Positions 7,700 to 14,378 of a DNA stretch of 48,356 nucleotides are shown in pieces; the stretch's first letter is position 1, and each line of letters starts with the position of its first letter. The stretch is from assembly GCA_028875335.1 (NCBI GenBank), contig JAPPEF010000235.1:1-48356 (forward strand). Direction: 5' to 3'. The notes beneath the pieces were generated by a model. That model saw only the letters and a program-made list of their open reading frames with translations, ran no database searches and was not told the DNA's origin. The translations under genes and the position numbers were made by a program. Source of the DNA: Gemmatimonadota bacterium (GTDB lineage: Bacteria; Latescibacterota; UBA2968; UBA8231).

Positions 7700-8764
7700 A
7701 TGAAGCTCATGACAGTAGTACTCATGCTCGGGCTAACTAGCCTCTTGCCCACCGCGCATCCTGCCGCGGCCCAATCTCCGGCGCTAACCGCCAGCGAGGT
7801 GGTGGACGCGGAAACGCTAAAATCCTTCGTGGAAGGCGCGAGAGCGCGCATTGAGGAGATAAACGCGGGGACAGAACTGCTGACGCCGTTTATCGCCAGC
7901 CTCAGAGAAGAAGGAGAATGGAGGCACGGAAACCTGTACCTCATTCTACTGAGCGATGAAGGGACCGTCTTGTTCCACGCCGACGATGAGGATGCGGGAG
8001 ACAAGAACCTTCTTGCGCTCGAAGACGATCGTGGGAATACCATCGTGCAGGATCTCATCGCCGCCTCGGAGACAGGCGGCCACGTTGAGTATTACTGGGA
8101 CGATCCAGCGCAGGAAGGCGACGAAGACACCCCCAAGATCGCTTATGCCACCCAGTTTTCCGGCCGTCTCTACGACAACACGAACGTCCTGATTGGAGGA
8201 TATTATCAGGATGTATCACATGTTCCTCCGCCCGTGTACGACCTCTCGCTCATTCCGACTCCGGAGGTGAGGGCCGCCGACGTTACAGACCTCGAAAGCC
8301 TCCAAGCTTTTGTAATAGGGGCGCTTCAGGCCTATGTCGCCGCAGTGCAGGAGCACGGAGCCGATCGCTATAGGGACGTCCTGAACGTCTTCAGAGCAGA
8401 AGAAGGAGATTGGCGGCATGGCTCCATCTACCTGTTCATCTTTACCTCTAACGGATACGTGATTTTTCACGGAGCGAATCGGACACAGGAAACTCGGACC
8501 GTGCTCGACTCTGAGGACATCAACGGGGTCAAGGTCGTCCAAGAACTCATCAAGGCAGCTAGAGCAGGGGGCGGCTACGTCGAATACTACCTCGATGATC
8601 CGTCAGTAACGGGAGACGAAGACACCGGTTCGCCCAAAATCAGTTACGCCCTATCCTTTACCACGAGAAATGGCCGGGAGATTATCGTCGGTGCCGGGAT
8701 ATATACGGGAACCGCTACAGCGGTGGAAGGAGGGTCCTGGGGACAGCTCAAAAGTGACTTTTAG
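7700..8764 (+). CDS. Secreted double Cache-domain protein with WGQLKSDF tail
   Basis: The 354-residue protein begins at ATG 7700 behind AAGGAG. The frame is open further upstream, but only because it runs through the old tail of the previous gene. It has a signal peptide ending around PAAAQS and two Cache-like units (about residues 30-175 and 190-335) with the pattern W-R-H-G-x-x-Y-L-x-L, x-L-F-H-A, D-D-R-G, G-G-H-V-E-Y-Y-W-D-D-P and GDED. It ends in TAVEGGSWGQLKSDF. With no membrane helix after the signal peptide, it should be released to the periplasm or cell surface. The first unit lacks some of the glycine-rich turns of the second, so the two may bind different ligands. It lies 67 bases after the preceding sister gene and is probably co-transcribed with it. 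Confidence 0.85.
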   Translation: MKLMTVVLMLGLTSLLPTAHPAAAQSPALTASEVVDAETLKSFVEGARARIEEINAGTELLTPFIASLREEGEWRHGNLYLILLSDEGTVLFHADDEDAGDKNLLALEDDRGNTIVQDLIAASETGGHVEYYWDDPAQEGDEDTPKIAYATQFSGRLYDNTNVLIGGYYQDVSHVPPPVYDLSLIPTPEVRAADVTDLESLQAFVIGALQAYVAAVQEHGADRYRDVLNVFRAEEGDWRHGSIYLFIFTSNGYVIFHGANRTQETRTVLDSEDINGVKVVQELIKAARAGGGYVEYYLDDPSVTGDEDTGSPKISYALSFTTRNGREIIVGAGIYTGTATAVEGGSWGQLKSDF

Positions 8765-8781
8765 CATTGTGCAGAACACGT

Positions 8782-8875
8782 CTTTTGCAGGTGGGCTTGT
8801 CTGATAGATTTTTTTCGGGGTCAGGCGTATCTTACTCCATATCATTACACATTCTCACCCAAAAAGGGGATCGTC
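8782..8875 (+). promoter_or_regulatory. Conserved leader shared with the gene at 11701
   Basis: The block from CTTTTGCAGGTGGGCTTGTC to the ribosome site is nearly identical to 11606-11700 and weakly like 6545-6618. It contains a T-run (TGATAGATTTTTTT), the shared GGCGTATCTTA and CATATCATT segments, and CACATTCTCAC. It ends with AAAAAGGGGATCGTC before ATG 8876. The upstream half could terminate the previous transcript, and the lower half probably holds the promoter. Confidence 0.55.
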
Positions 8876-9940
8876 ATGAAGCGTCTAACAGCAGTACTCA
8901 TTCTGGCGCTGGCCAACCTCTTGCCCGCTGCACATTCCGCCACCGCCCAAGACGCGGAGATAGCGGCTGGTGATGTGGTGGACCGGGAAACCCTGCAAGC
9001 CTTTGTAGAAGGCGCGAGAGCATGGTCGGCGACCTTTACCGATCCGAACGGTCTCGCGCCTTATGTTACCGCTATCAGTACCGAGGGTGCTTGGAAGCAC
9101 GGCAACACATACCTCATCCTCATGCAGCCAAACGGCACGGTGTTCTTTCACGCCAATGATCCGAGTGTCAACGGCAAAAACCTGCACGACATGGAAGACG
9201 ACCGCGGGAATAAGGTCGTGCAAGCCCTTATCGAAGCCGCCAATGCCGGCGGCGGTTTTGTTGAGTATTATTGGGACGATCCGGCTGTGAATGGCGACGA
9301 GGACACCCCCAAGACCGCCTACGCCACCAGCTATATCTCCGGCACAACCGGCACTCCGGTAATCCTAATCGGTGGCTATTATCAAGATGTCGCGCAAGCC
9401 AGTTTCCCCCCGCTAGACCCGTCTATTGTTCCTATCCCCGAGATTACGGCCGCCGACGTAGTAGATCGGGAGACGCTCAAGGCTTTTGTGCAGGGTACAA
9501 TTGAGAGCGTTCTCACGGTCTTAGAACAAATCGGGCTCGAACAATTTCTGCAACACTTGAATATGTTCAGGGAAGAAGGCAGTCCTTGGAAAAAAGGCTC
9601 CGTTTACTTCTTTGTATTTTCCACGGACGGTTACGTGTTATTTCACGCTATCGATCGGTCGTTAGAGAACACTACGAGAGACCTCGATAGGGAGGATATA
9701 AACGGAGTTAAGTTCATCCGGGAAGTTATTAGAGTGGCCAAGGAGGGCGGCGGTTTTGTCCAGTATTACTTCGACGATCCGGCGGTGGAAGGCGACGAAG
9801 ACACGGGTTCGCCCAAAATTACCTACGCCGAGCTTGCAACGTACCAAGGTCAGGAGTATATCTTTGGTTCCGGGTTATATACGGGAGCTGCTACCGCAGT
9901 GGAAGGCCAGTCTTGGGGACAGCTCAAAAGTGACTTTTAG
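8876..9940 (+). CDS. Secreted double Cache-domain protein with WGQLKSDF tail
   Basis: This 354-residue sister of the gene before it has the signal peptide MKRLTAVLILALANLLPAA followed by HSATAQD. Two Cache-like units follow, near residues 28-175 and 188-335, each starting with a D-V-V-D-R-E-T-L block. They carry W-K-H-G-N or W-K-K-G-S, V-F-F-H-A or V-L-F-H-A, GGGFVEYYWDDP or GGGFVQYYFDDP, and GDEDT. The C-terminus is TAVEGQSWGQLKSDF. It has no anchor or signalling domain, so it would act as a free or tail-anchored binding protein outside the cytoplasm. The next gene, the TlpA-like protein, is separated by a conserved hairpin at 9988-10046. Confidence 0.85.
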   Translation: MKRLTAVLILALANLLPAAHSATAQDAEIAAGDVVDRETLQAFVEGARAWSATFTDPNGLAPYVTAISTEGAWKHGNTYLILMQPNGTVFFHANDPSVNGKNLHDMEDDRGNKVVQALIEAANAGGGFVEYYWDDPAVNGDEDTPKTAYATSYISGTTGTPVILIGGYYQDVAQASFPPLDPSIVPIPEITAADVVDRETLKAFVQGTIESVLTVLEQIGLEQFLQHLNMFREEGSPWKKGSVYFFVFSTDGYVLFHAIDRSLENTTRDLDREDINGVKFIREVIRVAKEGGGFVQYYFDDPAVEGDEDTGSPKITYAELATYQGQEYIFGSGLYTGAATAVEGQSWGQLKSDF

Positions 9941-9943
9941 CAG

Positions 9944-9961
9944 GTGCGATACGTATTGCAC
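9944..9961. repeat. 18-bp near-perfect palindrome after a Cache gene
   Basis: GTGCGATACGTATTGCAC lies four bases after the stop of the Cache gene and matches its own reverse complement at 16 of 18 positions. A short hairpin (ATGC-GGAA-GCAT) follows at 9965-9976. It could be an operator or part of a termination region; nothing else supports either role. Confidence 0.35.
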
Positions 9962-9987
9962 TAAATGCGGAAGCATTAGCTAGCGTA

Positions 9988-10046
9988 AGAAGCCGTCTGA
10001 GAATTCGCAGTGCCGAGCAACCACCGAGGATTTTCAGGCGGCTTCT
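9988..10046 (+). terminator. Long hairpin between Cache and tlpA genes (terminator or attenuator)
   Basis: AGAAGCCGTCTGAGAATTC (9988-10006) can pair with GGATTTTCAGGCGGCTTCT (10028-10046) over 19 positions in RNA, three of them G-U pairs. The homologous site at 42374-42425 has the same left arm but a perfectly complementary right arm, so pairing is kept while sequence drifts. A weakly U-rich run follows. The structure ends about 48 bases before the tlpA-like start, so it may stop Cache transcription or attenuate tlpA expression. Confidence 0.65.
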
Positions 10047-10093
10047 CCGTTTGCTGCGCCGCAAATGCTAGACGACAATAAGAGGAGATTTTC

Positions 10094-11578
10094 ATGGCAC
10101 CGCTTTCCACCCATGTCACCGCCACGCTAGCCAATGCTTCAGAGCGCCGCAGCATCGCCTTTGAGTACCAGCAAACACCCATCTACTATAAGCCCGTCAC
10201 CATCGAAGTCCCCCTCGACGAAGCGGTAGAACTGCCGTTTACCGAAGCGCAAATGGTTTCGGTCGATCTCGACGAGGAGGCCAAGCTTTTCTTGGAACCG
10301 GGCGACCAGTTGCACATCGACGCGGACTTGCTCGATCTGCCTCATTCCCTCCGTTTTTCCGGCCAAGGCACGGCCAACAACCAGTTCCTCGCCGCCCTGC
10401 GGTCCCGTTTCCCCGATTACCTGCACATCGACTACAAAGACCTAGCGGTCGATGCCTTTCGCAAAATAGTCGACCAGCGGCGTTTGGAAATGACTCGCTT
10501 TCTGGACGAGGGATGCAGTCAGTACCAACTCACCCCGGCTTTCGTCGATTACTACCGCGCTGAAATCGCCTATGAATGGGCCAATTTCATAGTCTCCTAT
10601 CCCACTGACTACATGTTCGCCAATGGCAGCAGCAATGAGAACCTCCCCGCGGACTATCACGATGCCCTCAATCAAGTCGACCTAGTTGACGAAGCTGCTA
10701 TTGGCACCACCGATTACCGCACCTTTCTGGAGCGCAATTTCTGGCGTATAGAAGAAGAAGCCTTGACGCGAGCCTTCCGGGAGCAACTATCCGAGGAGCA
10801 ACGCCGAGCCTTTATCCAACCCCACACCATCGCGTACCTGCCAGACTTCATTGTGCGATTGGACGAAGAGCAACGCCGAGGCGACTTAATCCAATCCCAC
10901 AACATCAGCTACCACTTGGCCAAGCGGCTCTTGCACGACAAAGTCCTGTACTTTTTTCTCGCCGGGGAAATCATCGAAGACTTCCAACAGGGCCGTTTTG
11001 ACCAAGGCGAACAACGTCTAGCCGAATTCCTCCCAGACAACCCCTATCCCGCATACACCGAGGCCGTCGAGGAGGTCGTGCGAGAAACCGCCCAGCTCAA
11101 ACCCGGCCAGCCCGCCCCCGACTTCACCCTCGACGATCTCCAAGGCCAAAGCGTCTCCCTGAGCGATTTCAAAGGGCAGGCGGTTTTCTTGGACTTTTGG
11201 GCGAGTTGGTGCGGCCCCTGCATAGAGGCAGTACCCCATCTGGAAGAACTCAAACAGCGGGTCCGAGACCAGAAGGTGGTCTTTTTGAACATTTCTTTGG
11301 ATTCTGCCGACGAGTGGCACCAAGCGGTCAATGAGCACGGCTTGACCGGCGTCCACGTCCACGCCCTGGGCGGCTGGTGGGCGGCGGTGGCTCAGTTGTA
11401 CCAGGTCCGGGGCATACCCTCCTATTTCCTAGTGGGGCCAGACGGCCGCATGGACGGCCGCGTCAACCATATCTCCGATGTCTATATCGAGGAGGTAGTC
11501 GCCCGCATTGAGGAGGTGCTCTCTGGTAAGGTGCCGTCGTCGACAAGCGGACAATCGGGGATAATTATCAAGGGGTAG
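10094..11578 (+). CDS. TlpA/thioredoxin-like protein with Bacteroidetes-style N-terminal region
   Basis: The 494-residue protein has a beta-rich N-terminal domain (about residues 1-100, with FLEPGDQLHIDADLL and LRFSGQGTANNQFL). A long helical region runs from about 105 to 325, and a C-terminal thioredoxin fold from about 335. The active site is C373-G-P-C376 in DFWASWCGPC, and the cis-Pro loop is in RGIPSYFLVGPDG. The architecture matches TlpA-family proteins of Bacteroidetes, which reduce or oxidise disulfides. Unlike most of those, no signal peptide precedes the first domain, although AGAGGAG before ATG 10094 supports this start. Residues near 235-280 contain a local tandem duplication (EEQRRAFIQPHTIAY then EEQRRGDLIQSHNISY). 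Two close paralogues lie at 42492 and 43993. Confidence 0.83.
   Translation: MAPLSTHVTATLANASERRSIAFEYQQTPIYYKPVTIEVPLDEAVELPFTEAQMVSVDLDEEAKLFLEPGDQLHIDADLLDLPHSLRFSGQGTANNQFLAALRSRFPDYLHIDYKDLAVDAFRKIVDQRRLEMTRFLDEGCSQYQLTPAFVDYYRAEIAYEWANFIVSYPTDYMFANGSSNENLPADYHDALNQVDLVDEAAIGTTDYRTFLERNFWRIEEEALTRAFREQLSEEQRRAFIQPHTIAYLPDFIVRLDEEQRRGDLIQSHNISYHLAKRLLHDKVLYFFLAGEIIEDFQQGRFDQGEQRLAEFLPDNPYPAYTEAVEEVVRETAQLKPGQPAPDFTLDDLQGQSVSLSDFKGQAVFLDFWASWCGPCIEAVPHLEELKQRVRDQKVVFLNISLDSADEWHQAVNEHGLTGVHVHALGGWWAAVAQLYQVRGIPSYFLVGPDGRMDGRVNHISDVYIEEVVARIEEVLSGKVPSSTSGQSGIIIKG
10796..10939 (+). repeat. In-frame tandem duplication inside the TlpA-like gene
   Basis: GAGCAACGCCGAG occurs at 10796 and again exactly 72 bases later at 10868. 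The translated units read EEQRRAFIQPHTIAY and EEQRRGDLIQSHNISY. The paralogues at 42492 and 43993 have only one such unit (for example AEERRNLFETYVPYNHAKR), so this copy gained about 24 residues in its helical region. Confidence 0.65.
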
Positions 11579-11605
11579 CCGCATTGGGGAACTGGTTGGA
11601 TATCG

Positions 11606-11700
11606 CTTTTGCAGGTGGGCTTGTCTGATAGATTTTTTTGGGGGTCAGGCGTATCTTATTCCATATCATTCACATTCTCACAAAAAGAAAGGAAATCATC
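11606..11700 (+). promoter_or_regulatory. Conserved leader of the single-Cache gene
   Basis: This is nearly a copy of 8782-8875: CTTTTGCAGGTGGGCTTGTC, then TGATAGATTTTTTTG, then TCAGGCGTATCTTATTCCAT and CATTCACATTCTCAC. It ends with AAAGAAAGGAAATCATC before ATG 11701. Finding it in front of a gene that follows tlpA shows that each transcription unit in the cluster was copied together with its leader. Confidence 0.55.
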
Positions 11701-12270
11701 ATGAAGCGTCTGCCAACAGTACTCATTCTGGCACTGACCACCCTCTTGCCCGCCGCGCATCCCGCCATCGCCCAAGACGCGGAGGTGACGGCTGGTGATG
11801 TAGTGGACCGGGAAACCCTAAAAGCCTTTGTACTCGCGGCGAAGGCATACGGCGATAAAGCCTCCACCCTGCCCGAATATCTGAATATCTTGCAGGAATT
11901 CAGAACCGAAGGACCTTGGAAGCAGGGCTCTGTTTACCTCTTTCTTTTTTCCACTGAAGGTCTCTTCATTCTGCACGGAGCGAATCCAGACCTCGAAGGC
12001 CAAAACTTGATAGACCTCGAAGACGCCAACGGAGTCAAAATGGTCCAAGAACTCATCGCAGTGGCGGCTGAGGGAGGCGGCTACGTCGAGTATCTTTGGG
12101 ACAATCCGGCGGTAGAAGGAGACGAAGAAACCGGCTCGCCTAAAGTGAGCTACGCCATCCCCTATTCTGCTCTCGGCCAAGATTTCGTCTTGGGCGCTGG
12201 CTTTTTTCCAGAATCTGCTTCTACGGCGGTTGAAGATCAGTCCTGGGGACAGCTCAAAAGTCACTTTTAG
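11701..12270 (+). CDS. Secreted single Cache-domain protein with WGQLKSHF tail
   Basis: Starting at ATG 11701, the 189-residue product has a signal peptide (MKRLPTVLILALTTLLPAA), one Cache-like unit (about residues 28-170) and the tail TAVEDQSWGQLKSHF. The unit is closest to the second units of the neighbouring double-Cache proteins: FRTEGPWKQGSVYLFLFS, then LEDANGVKMVQEL, then GGGYVEYLWDNP, EETGSPKVSYA and VLGAGFF. It can be read as a minimal form of the family: export signal, one ligand-binding unit and tail. No membrane anchor or output domain is present. It is the last plus-strand gene of the cluster and converges with the DUF6785 gene. Confidence 0.84.
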   Translation: MKRLPTVLILALTTLLPAAHPAIAQDAEVTAGDVVDRETLKAFVLAAKAYGDKASTLPEYLNILQEFRTEGPWKQGSVYLFLFSTEGLFILHGANPDLEGQNLIDLEDANGVKMVQELIAVAAEGGGYVEYLWDNPAVEGDEETGSPKVSYAIPYSALGQDFVLGAGFFPESASTAVEDQSWGQLKSHF

Positions 12271-12327
12271 ACGCGAACGCGCTTGAACTGTCAGACGACT
12301 CGACGTAGAGCGATAAAGACCTAAATG

Positions 12328-12368
12328 GGGGCATCCGATGAGGCTTGCAACGGCCTGTGGATAGCCCC
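12328..12368. terminator. Possible terminator between convergent genes
   Basis: GGGGCATCC (12328-12336) can pair with GGATAGCCCC (12359-12368) with one bulged base, and an inner AGGC/GCCT pairing lies within the loop. It sits in the 144-base gap between the convergent Cache and DUF6785 genes. No strong T-run follows on either strand, so the assignment is tentative. Confidence 0.35.
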
Positions 12369-12414
12369 TCAAACGTTTGTTATCTGTGGTATGCCCCAGA
12401 CTCCTAAACGGCAT

Positions 12415-14358
12415 TCAATAGTAAACCAAGATATTGCCCTGCATGCCGGTGATGCCATCTATCGCGAACCAGACCCCACCCGCAGTTACATTGCCCAAGA
12501 TCAACCCTAGGAAAAACGGCTGGAGTCGCAGGTACAGACCCGGCCCCCCGTATTTCAACACTAGATTCTTGAGCGCCCACACCAAGAAAATACTCAGCCA
12601 GATCTGACTGGCCACCGCTGTTGTGGCAATGGGAAAGCCGACCGGGTGCAGAGGCCACCACAACAGGAAGTGCCGCGCCACCATCAGCCCCACCATGACG
12701 ATTGCGCCCACCAGCATGTAAAACCACCCTTCCCAGTTCACAGTCGTCGGATTGTCGATCCAGCCAGCCACGTCCCCAAAGGGATTTTGCGCCCCCACAA
12801 AAAAGTACTGGTTGAGGTTGATGCCGTCGTACGTGTAGGCTTGATGCAGTAAAAACCAATTCGATGCCAGCAGACTAACCACCAGCGATAAAGCCAAAGC
12901 CCAAAACAGCCGCCGCCGATTCAGTCCCCCACCGTGAAGCTCTCCATCGATCTTCAGCACATTGGCGCACGCGGCCATGGCGAATATGCGCACCTTCAAA
13001 ATCCACCCGTACGTCATCCCCAAGGCGACTAAACCCTCCGACCCAATTGCCGTCGTCCCCACAGTTGAAGTCATGAGCGGCTGGGGATAAATGGGAGCGC
13101 GAATGGTCGCCAACCCGGCTTCGGCGACAAAGCGGGTCAACCCCACAAAGAGCACGAAAGCCACGAACAAGAACCAAAATACCAACCAGCCCGGCAGCCC
13201 GGAGCGCTCGAGCCACACGCCCAGCACCACCATGTCAACCAAAGCGCCGAACACGGCCGTGCGATACGAGAGCATCTCCGTAGAGTCGTCCACAGTCGGA
13301 TCGCCCCGAAATGCCTTGCGGCACACCGCTCGCAAATGGTCTCGGGCCACCCACAGGCTGAAGAGCACAAAGGCGATCAGCGCCCCCATGCCCTCGTGCG
13401 CCGGGATCGCGGCTGACGTACTATAGCCGGTCATCCGCTCGGTCATAGCAATCCCCAGAATCCCCAAAGTGCCCTGCTGCACTGTTAGCAACAAAAAGAA
13501 GACCCAGATTCCCAAGAGCACCTGTAAATTGACGAAATAGGCAAAGCCTAGGCTCATAAAACTGAGGCCTATGGGTAGGACTAAGGTATTGCGAAAGAGG
13601 GGCAGACTGGTCTCTAGGGCGATTGAGGGAATGTAGTTGTAGTAGCTGTGCAGGGCGTTCAAACTCAAAACGACGAACGGGAGCGCAAAACCCAACCACA
13701 TCAGCGGACGCCGAAAAAACGGTCCCCAAAGTCTTTTGCCCTCCCCTTCTGCAATCATCTCCAACGGCAGTTTCACCAGCGGATAGACCAAGCGTTCGTG
13801 CTCGACCCACTGTCGGCGCAACACCACCATCATGCACAGCATCACGAAACACAGTACCAAAAAGAAAAACCCCCAATAACTTAGCGGTTGGATCCATACT
13901 CCCCAGGGAATAGGCTCACCCAGCGGCAGGCCCTCAAAAAAATGGCGCACGGCCTCCTCGTCCTGGGGCGCGATCCACTCTTTGAGATGCGGATGGATCA
14001 GCTCGGCCCATTCGTTCTCTGGCGTGGCGTAGTACAGCACGCTGGCGATCTTGGGGACCATGTGCTCGACGTACCCTTCTGTCGGCACGGTGGCCGCCAT
14101 CATCGTCATGATGAATACCACCCCTAATTCGGCCCGGCTTAAACCCAGCCGATGATAAAGTCTGGAGAGCAAAGGATGGAGGATGGCGACGAAGAGGAAA
14201 AAGACGAATAAGGCGATGGGCACGCTGATGTTGAGAGCCATCCACGAGGCGTTAATGAAGGTACTGTGCAAGGCCCCCAAGCTGGTGGCCAGCGACAATG
14301 TGCACCCCCAAACCACAGCCTTCGCCGTCAAACCCGAGGACTGAGGCTTTGTCTGCAT
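12415..14358 (-). CDS. DUF6785/DUF6784-type multi-pass membrane protein
   Basis: The 647-residue protein has about a dozen or more hydrophobic segments. Recognisable family blocks are HSTFINASWMALNISVP near the N-terminus, TEGYVEHMVPKIASVLYYATP, ERLVYPLVKLPLEM, and a C-terminal block with WWPLHPVGFPIATT, KYGGPGLYLRLQPFFLGL and GNVTAGGVWF. I match these to the DUF6785 and DUF6784 families from memory; their function is unknown, and a transporter role is only plausible. ATG 14358 follows AGGGA and lies 20 bases after the CRTAC1 stop; the frame is open further upstream but would overlap that gene. A paralogue with very similar sequence lies at 22708-24669. Confidence 0.8.
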   Translation of the reverse strand: MQTKPQSSGLTAKAVVWGCTLSLATSLGALHSTFINASWMALNISVPIALFVFFLFVAILHPLLSRLYHRLGLSRAELGVVFIMTMMAATVPTEGYVEHMVPKIASVLYYATPENEWAELIHPHLKEWIAPQDEEAVRHFFEGLPLGEPIPWGVWIQPLSYWGFFFLVLCFVMLCMMVVLRRQWVEHERLVYPLVKLPLEMIAEGEGKRLWGPFFRRPLMWLGFALPFVVLSLNALHSYYNYIPSIALETSLPLFRNTLVLPIGLSFMSLGFAYFVNLQVLLGIWVFFLLLTVQQGTLGILGIAMTERMTGYSTSAAIPAHEGMGALIAFVLFSLWVARDHLRAVCRKAFRGDPTVDDSTEMLSYRTAVFGALVDMVVLGVWLERSGLPGWLVFWFLFVAFVLFVGLTRFVAEAGLATIRAPIYPQPLMTSTVGTTAIGSEGLVALGMTYGWILKVRIFAMAACANVLKIDGELHGGGLNRRRLFWALALSLVVSLLASNWFLLHQAYTYDGINLNQYFFVGAQNPFGDVAGWIDNPTTVNWEGWFYMLVGAIVMVGLMVARHFLLWWPLHPVGFPIATTAVASQIWLSIFLVWALKNLVLKYGGPGLYLRLQPFFLGLILGNVTAGGVWFAIDGITGMQGNILVYY

Positions 14359-14378
14359 TCGTCCCTGGCTCACTGTAC

